A stretch of DNA of 64,000 nucleotides from Pectobacterium atrosepticum. Its GTDB lineage: Bacteria > Pseudomonadota > Gammaproteobacteria > Enterobacterales > Enterobacteriaceae. The notes beneath the pieces are model-generated. The model worked only from the letters and a program-made list of their open reading frames with translations, searched no databases and was not told the origin of the DNA. Below are positions 1-9,761 of the stretch, piece after piece. The stretch is from assembly GCA_019056595.1 (NCBI GenBank), contig CP036163.1, positions 2,852,001 to 2,916,000 of the forward strand, given 5' to 3'. The position numbers and the translations under genes are program-made. Every line of letters begins with the position of its first letter. The first letter of the stretch is position 1.

Positions 1-196
1 CGGTAATATTGAAAAACGGATCGGTGATGAGAACTATCTGTTCCGCGATTCCACAGGCACGATGGAAGTCGAAATCGATCACAAGCGCTGGAATGGCCAA
101 ATGGTTTCGCCCACGGATAAAGTGGAAATCCAAGGGGAATTGGATAAAGACTTCAATTCCGTTGAGCTGGATGTGAAGCAGATCCGTAAACTCTAG
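1..196 (+). CDS. YgiW/YdeI-family OB-fold (BOF) stress protein, 3' end
   Basis: The first 65 codons in frame 2 are open and end at a TAG at 194-196; the 5' part lies outside the window. The visible residues include RGN-like GNIEKRIGD, YLFRDSTGTM, DHKRWNG and VEIQGELDKD, which match my recollection of the C-terminal OB fold of YgiW-type periplasmic proteins (bacterial OB-fold, BOF family). Such proteins are small, exported and linked to stress tolerance. The signal peptide cannot be checked because it is upstream. No clear terminator follows before the rbs control region. Confidence 0.75.
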   Translation, partial: GNIEKRIGDENYLFRDSTGTMEVEIDHKRWNGQMVSPTDKVEIQGELDKDFNSVELDVKQIRKL

Positions 197-293
197 TACG
201 CTATCTTCAATTCTCTCGTGGCGGGCGATTGCCCGCCATTTCTCTATTTATCAATCTTCTATAACGGCCCTTCGTTACCTTTCTTTTTTTGTT

Positions 294-309
294 AGCGAAA
301 CGTTTCGAT
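294..309. promoter_or_regulatory. Upstream RbsR-type operator, overlapping a CRP-like site
   Basis: The 16-bp sequence agcgaaacgtttcgat is a one-mismatch copy of the perfect palindrome at 371-386 and fits LacI/GalR-family operators with a central CG. A CRP-like site overlaps it: TTCGA at 304-308, six bases, then a perfect TCACA half at 315-319, centred near 311.5, about 60 bp before the predicted rbs start point. Confidence 0.65.
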
Positions 310-336
310 GGCGATCACATTTTTTTTATTTCTTCG

Positions 337-386
337 TTGCCTTTCCCACTTCTTTTTCTAGAATGTTGTTAGCGAAACGTTTCGCT
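337..386 (+). promoter_or_regulatory. rbs promoter with main RbsR operator over the start point
   Basis: A sigma-70 promoter is predicted at TTGCCT (337-342), 16-bp spacer, TAGAAT (359-364), giving a start near 371. The perfect 16-bp palindrome agcgaaacgtttcgct at 371-386 covers the start point and ends 14 bp before the rbsD ATG. Repressor bound there would block initiation. The repressor gene rbsR is the last gene of the same operon. Confidence 0.7.
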
Positions 387-400
387 GGTGGGGTGAGAAG

Positions 401-820
401 ATGAAAAAATCAGCATTACTGAATTCAGATATTTCTTCCGTGATTGCTCGGTTGGGGCACACCGATAGCCTTGTTATTGGTGATGCTGGCTTACCGATTC
501 CTGAAACGACGACCCGTATCGATCTGGCGTTGACGCACAATGTGCCAACGTTTTTGCAGGTGGTTAATGTTGTTACCAGCGAAATGCAGGTTGAGGCCGC
601 TATTCTGGCGGAAGAGATGATTGAAAAGAACCCCGCAGTCCATGACGCATTACTCGATCAATTGAAGCAACTTGAACAGCATCAGGGAAACTCAATTGCA
701 TTGCACTATGTCAGCCATGAAGAATTTAAAACCCAAAGCGGTAAAAGCCGGGCCATCATTCGCAGCGGAGAGTGCTCTCCGTATGCCAATGTCATCCTTT
801 GTGCTGGCGTAACGTTCTGA
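401..820 (+). CDS. rbsD: D-ribose pyranase
   Basis: Interconverts the beta-pyran and beta-furan forms of D-ribose in the cytoplasm so that incoming sugar can be phosphorylated by RbsK. The 139-residue protein has the family length, with the catalytic histidine in RLGHTDSL (His20), the DAGLPIP segment and the C-terminal [17 protein letters not shown] signature. The ATG at 401 follows a GGGGTGAG-type ribosome binding site. It is the first gene of rbsDACBKR, and rbsA begins 7 bp after its stop. Confidence 0.96.
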   Translation: MKKSALLNSDISSVIARLGHTDSLVIGDAGLPIPETTTRIDLALTHNVPTFLQVVNVVTSEMQVEAAILAEEMIEKNPAVHDALLDQLKQLEQHQGNSIALHYVSHEEFKTQSGKSRAIIRSGECSPYANVILCAGVTF

Positions 821-827
821 GGCATCA

Positions 828-2333
828 ATGCAACCTTTACTGCAACTACAAGGCATCACGAAATCTTTTCCCGGCGTTAAAGCACTTTCCGGTGCGGCAC
901 TCAATGTTTATCCGGGAAAAGTGATGGCGCTGGTGGGCGAGAACGGTGCGGGTAAGTCCACCATGATGAAAGTCCTGACCGGGATCTATCGTAAAGATGC
1001 CGGCAGTATCCATTTTCTGGGGCAAGAGGTGGATTTTAACGGGCCGAAAGCGTCTCAGGAAGCAGGTATCGGTATTATCCATCAGGAGCTTAACCTGATT
1101 CCCCAGCTCACAATTGCCGAGAATATCTTCCTCGGTCGTGAATTTACCAACCGCTTTGGTCGTATCGATTGGAATAAGATGTATGCGGAAGCCGATAAGC
1201 TGCTGAAGCGCCTTAATCTATGCTATGACAGTCGCCGTATGGTGGGGGATTTATCGATTGGCGATCAGCAAATGGTGGAAATTGCCAAGGTGCTGAGCTT
1301 TGAATCCAAAGTCATCATCATGGATGAACCTACCGATGCCTTGACGGATACCGAAACTGCTTCGTTATTCAGCGTGATCAACGAGCTGCAATCTCAGGGA
1401 TGCGGCATTGTCTACATTTCCCACCGCCTAAAAGAAATCTTTGAAATCTGCGATGACATTACCGTTTTCCGCGATGGTCAGTTTATCGGCGAACGCCCGG
1501 TGAGTGACTTAGAGGAAGACACGCTGATTGAAATGATGGTGGGCCGCAAGCTGGAAGATCAGTATCCGCGCTCGAATAAAGCGCCGGGAGAGGTTCGTCT
1601 TAAGGTGCAGAACCTGTCTGGGCCGGGCGTTGACAGCGTCAACTTTACAGTACGTAAAGGTGAAATTCTGGGCGTCGCAGGGCTGATGGGCGCGGGCCGT
1701 ACCGAACTGATGAAGATTCTCTACGGCGCGCTGCCACGAACGGGCGGCAATGTGACGCTTGATGGCCGCGACGTGGTGACCCGTAAACCGCAGGATGGCT
1801 TGGCGAACGGTATTGTCTACATTTCCGAAGACCGCAAGCGTGATGGTCTGGTGCTGGGCATGTCGGTAAAAGAAAACATGTCATTAACCGCACTGCGCTA
1901 TTTCAGCCATGCGGGCGGTCGTCTCAAGCACGCTGAAGAGCAACTGACGGTCGCCGATTTTATCCGCCTGTTCAACGTCAAAACGCCCTCAATGGAGCAG
2001 CCTATCGGCCTGCTTTCCGGTGGCAATCAGCAAAAAGTAGCGATTGCTCGTGGCCTGATGACGCGCCCTAATGTCTTGATTCTCGATGAACCGACGCGTG
2101 GCGTTGACGTCGGGGCGAAAAAAGAAATTTATCAGTTAATCAATCAATTCAAAGAAGAAGGGCTGAGCATCATATTGGTGTCATCCGAAATGCCCGAAGT
2201 CTTGGGAATGAGCGATCGCATCATCGTGATGCATGAAGGGCGCTTGAGCGGTGATTTCCCGATTGAGCAAGCAACCCAGGAAGCACTGATGGCTGCGGCC
2301 GTTGGTAAGCAATACGGCGCAAAGCAGGAGTAA
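828..2333 (+). CDS. rbsA: Ribose ABC transporter, ATP-binding protein
   Basis: Energises ribose import as the duplicated ATPase of the RbsABC transporter at the inner membrane. The 501-residue protein has two nucleotide-binding domains. The first has a Walker A at residues 37-45 (GENGAGKST) and Walker [11 protein letters not shown]. The second has a degenerate Walker [11 protein letters not shown], with arginine in place of lysine, plus LSGGNQQKV and [11 protein letters not shown]. This asymmetry is normal in sugar ABC2 ATPases. It sits 7 bp after rbsD and 7 bp before rbsC. Confidence 0.96.
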   Translation: MQPLLQLQGITKSFPGVKALSGAALNVYPGKVMALVGENGAGKSTMMKVLTGIYRKDAGSIHFLGQEVDFNGPKASQEAGIGIIHQELNLIPQLTIAENIFLGREFTNRFGRIDWNKMYAEADKLLKRLNLCYDSRRMVGDLSIGDQQMVEIAKVLSFESKVIIMDEPTDALTDTETASLFSVINELQSQGCGIVYISHRLKEIFEICDDITVFRDGQFIGERPVSDLEEDTLIEMMVGRKLEDQYPRSNKAPGEVRLKVQNLSGPGVDSVNFTVRKGEILGVAGLMGAGRTELMKILYGALPRTGGNVTLDGRDVVTRKPQDGLANGIVYISEDRKRDGLVLGMSVKENMSLTALRYFSHAGGRLKHAEEQLTVADFIRLFNVKTPSMEQPIGLLSGGNQQKVAIARGLMTRPNVLILDEPTRGVDVGAKKEIYQLINQFKEEGLSIILVSSEMPEVLGMSDRIIVMHEGRLSGDFPIEQATQEALMAAAVGKQYGAKQE

Positions 2334-2340
2334 GTCAGAC

Positions 2341-3309
2341 ATGAGTTCTCAATCTATCGCGGCAAAACGCTGGTTTAGCAAAGAGTGGTTACTGGAGCAG
2401 AAATCGCTGATCGCGCTCCTGATCCTGATTGCAGTTGTTTCCGCCCTGAGCCCTAACTTTTTCACCCTGAATAACCTGTTTAATATTCTTCAGCAGACGT
2501 CGGTGAATGCCATTATGGCCGTCGGCATGACGCTGGTGATACTGACCTCGGGAATTGATTTGTCGGTGGGTTCACTGCTGGCGCTGACGGGGGCTATAGC
2601 GGCATCCATCGTTGGGCTTGAAGTGAATGCGCTGGTGGCTGTGTTTGGCGCACTGGCTGCGGGTGCGCTGATTGGCGCGGGCACCGGTGTCATCGTTTCT
2701 AAAGGTAAAGTTCAGGCGTTTATCGCCACGCTGGTCATGATGCTGCTACTGCGCGGCGTGACGATGGTCTATACCAACGGTAGCCCGGTGAATACTGGCT
2801 TCTCCGACGTCGCAGATGCTTTTGGTTGGTTCGGCATTGGTCGTCCGCTGGGTATTCCGACGCCAATCTGGATTATGGCTATCGTATTCGCTGCGGCCTG
2901 GTACATGCTGCACCATACGCGCCTGGGTCGCTATATCTATGCGTTGGGCGGTAACGAATCCGCAACCCGTTTATCTGGCATCAGCGTTGATAAAATCAAG
3001 ATTATTGTTTATTCCCTGTGTGGGCTGCTATCTGCCCTGGCGGGAATTATTGAAGTCGCACGTTTGTCCTCTGCACAGCCTACGGCGGGTACAGGGTATG
3101 AGCTGGATGCTATCGCGGCTGTGGTATTGGGCGGCACCAGTCTGGCTGGGGGTAAAGGGCGTATCGTTGGCACGTTGATCGGCGCACTTATCCTTGGTTT
3201 CCTCAACAACGGACTGAATTTATTAGGTGTTTCTTCTTACTACCAAATGATCGTCAAAGCAGTCGTCATTTTGCTGGCGGTTCTGGTAGATAACAAAAGC
3301 AGTAAATAA
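2341..3309 (+). CDS. rbsC: Ribose ABC transporter, permease
   Basis: Membrane channel subunit of the ribose transporter. The 322 residues are strongly hydrophobic and include the sugar-permease segments GIDLSVGSLLALTGA and LGGTSLAGGKG. The ATG at 2341 was chosen over an in-frame upstream start at 2302 because it gives the family length (about 321), begins outside rbsA, and follows a GCAGGAG binding site overlapping the rbsA end. It is co-transcribed between rbsA and rbsB. Confidence 0.95.
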   Translation: MSSQSIAAKRWFSKEWLLEQKSLIALLILIAVVSALSPNFFTLNNLFNILQQTSVNAIMAVGMTLVILTSGIDLSVGSLLALTGAIAASIVGLEVNALVAVFGALAAGALIGAGTGVIVSKGKVQAFIATLVMMLLLRGVTMVYTNGSPVNTGFSDVADAFGWFGIGRPLGIPTPIWIMAIVFAAAWYMLHHTRLGRYIYALGGNESATRLSGISVDKIKIIVYSLCGLLSALAGIIEVARLSSAQPTAGTGYELDAIAAVVLGGTSLAGGKGRIVGTLIGALILGFLNNGLNLLGVSSYYQMIVKAVVILLAVLVDNKSSK

Positions 3310-3334
3310 CCTTCATTCACACAGGAATTGAGTT

Positions 3335-4222
3335 ATGAATATGAAAAAGCTGGCTACTCTGGTTTCCGCTGTTGCGCTGAGCGCGACTGTCAGTACTAAT
3401 GCCTTGGCCAAAGATACGGTTGCTCTGGTGGTTTCTACGCTGAATAACCCGTTCTTTGTTTCCATGAAAGAGGGTGCACAGAAAGAAGCTGATAAACTGG
3501 GCTACGAGCTGATTGTGCTGGATTCCCAGAATAACCCAGCCAAAGAACTGGCTAACGTTCAGGATTTGACGGTACGCGGCACCAAAATATTGCTGATCAA
3601 CCCGACTGATTCTGATGCGGTAGGTAATGCAATCAAAATGGCAAATCAGGCTAAAATTCCGGTTATTACGCTGGACCGCGTCGCCAGCAGCGGTGACGTG
3701 GTGAGCCATGTGGCTTCTGATAACGCCTTTGGCGGTAAAGTAGCCGGTGACTTCATTGCCAAGAAATTGGGTGAAGGCGCCAAGGTCATTCAGTTGGAAG
3801 GGATTGCCGGAACCTCCGCGGCGCGTGAGCGTGGGGCGGGTTTCATGAAATCTGCTGAGAAAAATAAATTCGCTATGCTGGCCAGCCAGCCTGCTGATTT
3901 CGATCGTACTAAAGGGTTGAACGTGATGCAGAACTTGCTGACTGCACACCCTGACGTTCAGGCTGTATTTGCTCAGAACGATGAAATGGCGTTAGGCGCA
4001 CTGCGTGCACTGCAAACTGCAGGCAAAACAGATGTGCTGGTTGTGGGTTTTGACGGTACTCAGGATGGCGTGAAGGCTGTTGAGTCAGGCAAGCTGGCAG
4101 CAACAGTGGCTCAGCGTCCAGACCAGATCGGTGTAATCGGTATCGAAACAGCTGCGAAAGTGCTGAAAGGTGAAAAAACTCAGGCCATCATTCCGGTTGA
4201 CCTGAAGCTGGTAGCAAAATAA
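3335..4222 (+). CDS. rbsB: D-ribose periplasmic binding protein
   Basis: Captures ribose in the periplasm for RbsAC and, in E. coli, also signals to the chemoreceptor Trg. The 295-residue precursor starts with a classic signal peptide ([20 protein letters not shown], cleavage after NALA, giving KDTVALVVS). [33 protein letters not shown] and [14 protein letters not shown] line the type I periplasmic-binding-protein fold. An ERIC element begins 8 bp after the stop and separates it from rbsK, which may lower or process the downstream message. Confidence 0.97.
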   Translation: MNMKKLATLVSAVALSATVSTNALAKDTVALVVSTLNNPFFVSMKEGAQKEADKLGYELIVLDSQNNPAKELANVQDLTVRGTKILLINPTDSDAVGNAIKMANQAKIPVITLDRVASSGDVVSHVASDNAFGGKVAGDFIAKKLGEGAKVIQLEGIAGTSAARERGAGFMKSAEKNKFAMLASQPADFDRTKGLNVMQNLLTAHPDVQAVFAQNDEMALGALRALQTAGKTDVLVVGFDGTQDGVKAVESGKLAATVAQRPDQIGVIGIETAAKVLKGEKTQAIIPVDLKLVAK

Positions 4223-4229
4223 GTAAAAA

Positions 4230-4356
4230 TATACCCTAAATAATTCGAGTTGCGTGAAGGCGGTAACCGCACGAATCCCCAGGAGCTTACACAAGTAAGT
4301 GACTGGGGTGAGTAAGGGCAACCAACGCACAAGCAGCTTGAAGTATGACGGGTATA
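4230..4356. repeat. ERIC element (copy 1), inside the rbs operon
   Basis: A complete 127-bp ERIC (intergenic repeat unit), bounded by TATACCC and GGGTATA ends and with the diagnostic core around ccccaggagcttac and aagtaagtgactgggg. It fills most of the gap between rbsB and rbsK and would be transcribed as a long imperfect hairpin. Confidence 0.93.
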
Positions 4357-4417
4357 AAGCAGGGCTCGCGCCACCCGTTTGTGGTGGCGCATTATTAACG
4401 TAGCGGGATTCGACATA

Positions 4418-5344
4418 ATGAAAACGGGTAAGCTGGTGGTGCTGGGCAGTATTAATGCTGACCATATTCTCAATCTTGAGCAATTTCCCCGCCCAGGCGA
4501 AACGGTGATCGGTGAACAATATAGTGTCGCTTTCGGTGGAAAAGGCGCTAATCAGGCCGTTGCCGCAGGCCGAAGTGGTGCGAATATCGCCTTTATTGCC
4601 TGCGTTGGAGAAGATGATATCGGCTCCCGTATTTGTCAGCAGCTATCCAAGGACAATATTGATGTTTCTGCCGTTGAGGCTATCTCCGGGGAAACGACCG
4701 GCGTTGCGCTGATTTTTGTTAACGCTGAAGCTGAGAACATGATCGCGATTAACGCAGGCGCGAATGCGGCTGTGACGCCTGATTATCTTCATCGTCATCA
4801 GCAACACATTATTGATGCTTCCGCGTTGCTGATGCAGCTTGAGTCGCCGTTGGAAACCGTTATCGCCGCAGCCAGACTAGCGCATGAACACCAAACAAAG
4901 GTGATTCTTAACCCCGCCCCCGCTCGTGAACTGCCCGATGAACTGTTATCGCTGGTCGATATGATCACGCCGAATGAGACCGAAGCGCAGTTGCTTACGG
5001 AGATTACCGTTGAGACAGAAGAGGATGCCGCTCGCGCAGCACAGGTTCTTCACGACAAAGGTATCGAAACGGTTCTGATTACATTGGGTAGCCGTGGCGT
5101 ATGGTTGAGTGAAAGCGGTCAAGGGCAACGTATTCCGGGTTATCGCGTAAAAGCCGTGGACACGATCGCTGCCGGAGACACCTTTAATGGTGCGTTGGTT
5201 ACCGCGCTGTTGGAAAACCAACCAATGTCTTCCGCTGTGAAATTCGCTCATGCTGCGGCAGCGATTTCTGTAACTCGCCGAGGCGCTCAACCTTCTGTCC
5301 CATGGCGTGAAGAGATCGACGCATTTTTGCAAGCTCAGGAGTGA
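4418..5344 (+). CDS. rbsK: Ribokinase
   Basis: Phosphorylates ribose to ribose 5-phosphate, committing it to the pentose phosphate pathway and nucleotide synthesis. The 308-residue PfkB-family protein carries the N-terminal signature GGKGANQAVAAGR and the C-terminal motif DTIAAGDTFNGAL with the catalytic aspartate. The ATG at 4418 gives the family length and starts with KTGKLVVLGSINADHI; the upstream in-frame GTG at 4379 would add residues with no counterpart. The gap to rbsB contains an ERIC element, and rbsR begins 3 bp downstream. Confidence 0.96.
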   Translation: MKTGKLVVLGSINADHILNLEQFPRPGETVIGEQYSVAFGGKGANQAVAAGRSGANIAFIACVGEDDIGSRICQQLSKDNIDVSAVEAISGETTGVALIFVNAEAENMIAINAGANAAVTPDYLHRHQQHIIDASALLMQLESPLETVIAAARLAHEHQTKVILNPAPARELPDELLSLVDMITPNETEAQLLTEITVETEEDAARAAQVLHDKGIETVLITLGSRGVWLSESGQGQRIPGYRVKAVDTIAAGDTFNGALVTALLENQPMSSAVKFAHAAAAISVTRRGAQPSVPWREEIDAFLQAQE

Positions 5345-5347
5345 TCT

Positions 5348-6343
5348 TTGGCCACCATGAAAGATGTCGCCCGTTTGGCGGGCGTTTCTACTTCTACTGT
5401 ATCTCACGTCATTAATAACAATCGTTTTGTCAGCGATGCCATTCGCGAAAAAATAATGAAGGCCGTTGATGACCTCAACTACGCACCGTCTGCGCTGGCT
5501 AGAAGTCTGAAAATCAATCAGACCCGTACCATCGGCATGTTACTTACAGCCAGTAGTAACCCGTTTTATGCTGAAGTCGTGCGTGGCGTTGAACGCTGCT
5601 GTTATGAGCGGGGCTATAGCCTGATTCTGTGCAACACCGAAGGCGATCGTGACAGAATGAGCCATAGCCTTGAAACGCTGCTGCAAAAGCGGGTCGATGG
5701 CGTATTACTGATGTGCACTGAAAGCCATCGCCCCTTGCCTGAAATGATGAGCCGCTATCCTTCTATACCTATGGTCATGATGGATTGGGCCCCCTTTGAA
5801 GGCGCTATCGATGTTATTAAAGATAACTCTTTGCTCGGCGGAGAGATCGCCACCAATTACCTCATCTCTCGTGGTTATAAAAAGATAGCCTGCATTGCGG
5901 GTCCTAAAGATAAGACGACAGCCTATAACCGGCTGGAAGGTTATCGACAGGCGATGCAGCTTGCTGGGCTATCCGTTCCCACTGACTATGAAATTTTCGG
6001 TGATTTTGAATTTGAAACCGGTTATCGCGCTATGCAGCAGTTATTAGCGCTGGAAGATAAACCCGAAGCGGTGTTCACCAGTAACGATGCAATGGCTGTC
6101 GGCGTTTATCACGCACTTTATCAGGCAGGACTTTCGATCCCTCAAGACATGGCCGTTATTGGTTACGATGATATTGAACTGGCACGCTATATGTCTCCGC
6201 CTCTCACTACGGTCCATCAACCGAAGGATGAGCTCGGCGAATTGGCGGTTGATACGCTGCTATATCGTCTGGAACACCCTAACACTGAACCTAATGTGTT
6301 GGTGCTGACGCCGGAATTAATGGTACGCCAGTCCGTCCAGTAA
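5348..6343 (+). CDS. rbsR: Ribose operon repressor, LacI family
   Basis: Represses rbs by binding the palindromes at 294-309 and 371-386 and is released by ribose. The 331-residue protein has the LacI/GalR N-terminal helix-turn-helix ([20 protein letters not shown]) and the hinge [12 protein letters not shown], followed by a sugar-binding core with [10 protein letters not shown] and [15 protein letters not shown] start at 5348 gives the MATMKDVA beginning seen in E. coli; an ATG 9 bp later is possible. It closes the operon, so the repressor is autoregulated with its targets. Confidence 0.94.
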   Translation: MATMKDVARLAGVSTSTVSHVINNNRFVSDAIREKIMKAVDDLNYAPSALARSLKINQTRTIGMLLTASSNPFYAEVVRGVERCCYERGYSLILCNTEGDRDRMSHSLETLLQKRVDGVLLMCTESHRPLPEMMSRYPSIPMVMMDWAPFEGAIDVIKDNSLLGGEIATNYLISRGYKKIACIAGPKDKTTAYNRLEGYRQAMQLAGLSVPTDYEIFGDFEFETGYRAMQQLLALEDKPEAVFTSNDAMAVGVYHALYQAGLSIPQDMAVIGYDDIELARYMSPPLTTVHQPKDELGELAVDTLLYRLEHPNTEPNVLVLTPELMVRQSVQ

Positions 6344-6444
6344 AGTTTCTAGCTAAGAAAACGCTGAAAAATCCGGCATAACGCTGTCTTTTACTGCGCT
6401 TTGCTGAAGAAATCTCCACTCGATAATTATTTTGCATTTAGCGC

Positions 6445-6621
6445 TTGTCAGCGGGCGAGAAGTCCCTATAATGCGCATCCACTGACACGGCAACAGCGAC
6501 ACGCGGTTGGGGTGACAGAGACAAGATTCAACGAAGGCGGTCAGTAATGACTTGACTTCACAGCGGAAAAGCATAATATATGCGGCCCGCGCCACGGAAG
6601 ACGTGGCACTGCTCTTTAACA
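6445..6621 (+). promoter_or_regulatory. rrn P1 and P2 promoters and boxA antiterminator
   Basis: P1 is TTGTCA (6445-6450), 16-bp spacer, TATAAT (6467-6472), followed by a GC-rich discriminator; an AT-rich UP-like stretch precedes it. P2 is TTGACT (6552-6557), 16-bp spacer, TAATAT (6574-6579). The boxA sequence tgctctttaaca is at 6610-6621. All three are as in enterobacterial rrn operons and appear intact. The rest of 6344-6774 is ordinary rrn leader with no gene. Confidence 0.9.
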
Positions 6622-6774
6622 ATATAATCAGACAATCTGTGTGGGCACTCACAAGACCGTATCTTAAACGATATAAAAAGTCTTGAAGAGTGAACAACAG
6701 TAAAATTCATTACGAATGAACAGTTACTAATTCTTTGAGCATCGCTGACGAGTTCAGCAAATCAAACAAATCTT

Positions 6775-7213
<439 letters not shown>

Positions 7214-7741
7214 GCCAGCTAAGGTCCCAAAGTCATGGTTAAGTGGGAAACGATGTGGGAAGGCACAGACAGCCAGGATGTTGGCTTTGAAAAGCGTAGT
7301 CGATGGGAAACAGGTAAATATACCTGTACTCGGTGTAAATCCGAAGGGGGAACCGAGAAAGCTAGGTTATCCGGGCGACGGTTGTCCCGGTTTAAGCGTG
7401 AAGGTGGATGACTTAGGTAAATCCGGGTCATTATTAACACTGAGGCGTGATGATGAGTCACTACGGTGATGAAGTAACCAATGCTACGCTTCCAGGGAGG
7501 ACCGGAGTGAACGCACCACTGGTGTTCGGGTTGTGATGCCAATTGCATTGCCCGGTAGCTAAGTGCGGAAGAGATAACCGCTGAAAGCATCTAAGCGGGA
7601 AACTTGCCTCGAGATGAGTCTTCCCTGGGCACTAGATGCCCCTGAAGGGCCGTTGAAGACTACGACGTAGATAGGCTGGGTGTGTAAGCGTAGCGATACG
7701 TTGAGCTAACCAGTACTAATGACCCGAGAGGCTTAACCTTA
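7214..7741 (+). rRNA. 23S rRNA, three joined fragments ending at the true 3' end
   Basis: Three blocks are recognisable: the segment containing cagctaaggtcccaaagtca to about 7287, a segment from about 7288 to about 7496 (gatgggaaacaggt through gcttccagg), and the 3' terminal segment from about 7497 to the canonical end ggcttaacctt near 7740. Together they are about 530 nt of an expected 2.9 kb. The 16S-23S spacer and its tRNA gene are missing. The joins fall inside the gene, with no mobile element between them. Confidence 0.85.
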
Positions 7742-7866
7742 CAACACCGAAGGTGTTTTGTGGGTGACTCATATAAAACGATATTCAGCTTGTTCGAAGA
7801 TTGGTTCTGATGGTTACGGAGATGACAAAAAGTCATGATAAGTAACGGTTGGAATGAAACAGAATT

Positions 7867-7986
7867 TGCCTGGCGGCGATAGCGCGGTGGTCCCACCTGA
7901 CCCCATGCCGAACTCAGAAGTGAAACGCCGTAGCGCCGATGGTAGTGTGGGGTCTCCCCATGTGAGAGTAGGGAACTGCCAGGCAT
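7867..7986 (+). rRNA. rrf: 5S ribosomal RNA
   Basis: A complete 120-nt 5S gene from tgcctggcgg to ctgccaggcat, whose ends pair to form helix I. The internal ccgaactcagaagtgaaa loop is canonical. It lies about 125 bp after the 23S 3' end, the usual spacing, and is followed by the operon terminator. Unlike 16S and 23S it shows no loss. Confidence 0.96.
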
Positions 7987-8000
7987 CAAACGAGTGGAAA

Positions 8001-8027
8001 GCCCCTGTCGAAAGACGGGGGCTTTTT
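8001..8027 (+). terminator. rrn operon Rho-independent terminator
   Basis: Stem gcccctgtc (8001-8009), GAAA tetraloop, stem gacgggggc (8014-8022), then five T residues. It is 14 bp after the 5S gene. Confidence 0.9.
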
Positions 8028-8110
8028 GCTGTGGGGCGTTTGGGGTGCTGAAACTGTTTTCTACCAAACATTACTCCAATGGTTCGGTATGAATTGCAGC
8101 AAGCTCCGCA

Positions 8111-8632
8111 CTATAGACGGCTACTTTGAAGCCATTGATGAATAAAGTTAGCCACCTGCTCTGGTTGATTGATATCAAGCACTGGAAGTATGGTGCCTAT
8201 CTCTGAATCCGCTGCAATTGCGATGACATATTCATCGATCAAATCACTTAACTCTCTGCCCAACGATTGACGAAATAAGGCTATTTTAGCGATCTTTTCG
8301 TGTTTAAAACCCTCAACCAGCACCAGATCGAGAGTTGATGCATCCATTTTCTCAGCCAGATCGTAAAGATCGGGTTCTTCTTGCTCTGGAGTCTCAGTCA
8401 TCAACGCCCACCTTTGGCTGCTGGCAACAATGGTTTGTGCCGCACCTGCCTTACGTAACTCATAGCTATCTTTACCTGGTGTATCAATATCCATCTGATG
8501 GTGCGTATGTTTGATTAATCCGATTCGGATACCCTGATTAGCCAGAAGAGGGATGACGTGCTTAAGTAACGTTGTTTTACCTGTACCGCTGTAGGCGACA
8601 ATAGCGAGCAAGGGTAAATGATTAGAATTCAC
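8111..8632 (-). CDS. mobB: Molybdopterin-guanine dinucleotide biosynthesis adaptor protein
   Basis: GTP-binding partner of MobA that aids attachment of GMP to molybdopterin, needed by MGD enzymes such as nitrate reductase and formate dehydrogenase. The 173-residue protein has a P-loop near the N-terminus (YSGTGKTTLLKHVIP), then LIKHTHHQMDIDTPGKDSYE and the LVEGFKHEKI motif. The start is GTG at 8632, placed by an AGGAGGA binding site 8 bp upstream (8641-8647) that overlaps the stop of mobA. Translation of the pair is therefore probably linked. Confidence 0.93.
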   Translation of the reverse strand: MNSNHLPLLAIVAYSGTGKTTLLKHVIPLLANQGIRIGLIKHTHHQMDIDTPGKDSYELRKAGAAQTIVASSQRWALMTETPEQEEPDLYDLAEKMDASTLDLVLVEGFKHEKIAKIALFRQSLGRELSDLIDEYVIAIAADSEIGTILPVLDINQPEQVANFIHQWLQSSRL

Positions 8633-8645
8633 GGTGATGATCCTC

Positions 8646-9200
8646 CTAGTTGGATAGATCCTCAGGCGAATTCAAATTGTGAAAGGCTTCAGGCTGATCG
8701 TTGAATGAAACAGGTTTTGCTCCGACTTGTTCCATAAATAGCATTAACTTACGGTTTCCGAGATGCAGATAAGCTTCCAACTGTTCAATAAGGTTTTTAT
8801 TGATTAAGAGTAATGTGGGATGTGGACGTTCTCCGTCTCTGGCATAAGTTGCATTTGCTTCCCCCCGTGCTTGCCATAAGCGGCGTACTAGGTCGAGGGG
8901 AAAGACTGGGACATCGCAAGGGACAAATACAACCCATTCGGATGTAGATGCATGCAATCCGCTTAGAATACCCGCCAACGGGCCTAGAAAGTTTGCATCA
9001 GAGTCACCAATAATTCGGCATCCACTTTGCTCATACACATCCTGATTGCGGTTAGCGCTGATTATGACCTCGTCGACCTGTGTTTTAAGCCGAGATAAGA
9101 CATGCAGGTATAGCGGCACCCCGTTCAGTACTATCAGACCTTTATCATGTCCGCCCATGCGTGTTGCACGTCCGCCCGCGAGAATAACGCCTGTAATCAT
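8646..9200 (-). CDS. mobA: Molybdenum cofactor guanylyltransferase
   Basis: Transfers GMP from GTP to molybdopterin, the last step of bis-MGD cofactor formation. The 184-residue protein opens with the nucleotidyltransferase motif GVILAGGRATRMGGHDKGL and includes FVPCDVPVFP and RPHPTLLLI. I chose the ATG at 9200, which follows a GGGAAG binding site, over an in-frame TTG at 9212. It is first in a mobA-mobB unit transcribed towards the rRNA locus. Confidence 0.94.
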   Translation of the reverse strand: MITGVILAGGRATRMGGHDKGLIVLNGVPLYLHVLSRLKTQVDEVIISANRNQDVYEQSGCRIIGDSDANFLGPLAGILSGLHASTSEWVVFVPCDVPVFPLDLVRRLWQARGEANATYARDGERPHPTLLLINKNLIEQLEAYLHLGNRKLMLFMEQVGAKPVSFNDQPEAFHNLNSPEDLSN

Positions 9201-9413
9201 TTTACTTCCCAATTATCTATTCCTACTTTTCTCTGTACCGAAAACTTGTGAGGGAGAAACCATACGTTATTCTCTAAAAACTTTTACAGAAGACCAAGTT
9301 CTTTCCTCATGTGCGCAAGGCTGTTATTTTTATCGCTATAGGCTCAACATTGCTCAAGCTGTTTTCTACTTCTTGAAATTTATTGAGTACAAATCGTTTT
9401 TAAGGAGAAAAAA

Positions 9414-9683
9414 ATGAAATGTCATCGCGTTAATGAACTGATTGAACTCTTGCATCCAGCGTGGCAAAAAGAGCCCGATTTAAACCTGGTGCAATTTTTA
9501 CAAAACCTTGCACAGGAGGCGGGGTTCGAGGGGCAGTTAAATGAACTGACAGATGATATCCTTATTTACCATCTGAAAATGCGTGATTCAGATAAAGAAC
9601 AAGTCATTCCCGGTCTGAAGAAAGACTATGAGGAAGATTTCAAAACAGCTTTGCTTCGTGCCCGTGGGGTTATTAAAGATTAG
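9414..9683 (+). CDS. yihD: YihD family protein, function unknown
   Basis: An 89-residue acidic, soluble protein ([20 protein letters not shown] start) that matches the conserved enterobacterial YihD family (DUF1040). No catalytic motif or membrane segment is visible. An AAGGAG binding site lies 7 bp before the ATG. It is divergent from mobA and upstream of srkA-dsbA, as in E. coli. Function is not assigned. Confidence 0.88.
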   Translation: MKCHRVNELIELLHPAWQKEPDLNLVQFLQNLAQEAGFEGQLNELTDDILIYHLKMRDSDKEQVIPGLKKDYEEDFKTALLRARGVIKD

Positions 9684-9761
9684 TGGAAAGGAATAACACG
9701 CTCATGATGCTAACTATTGCACGCGTATATCTTATGTCGCCTCTGACCATTTGTGGCCGCG

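Noticed and set aside
3317-3949. 210-codon frame antisense to rbsB
   Set aside because: Shadow of rbsB; the composition has no protein-like pattern and the frame crosses the rbsB start region.
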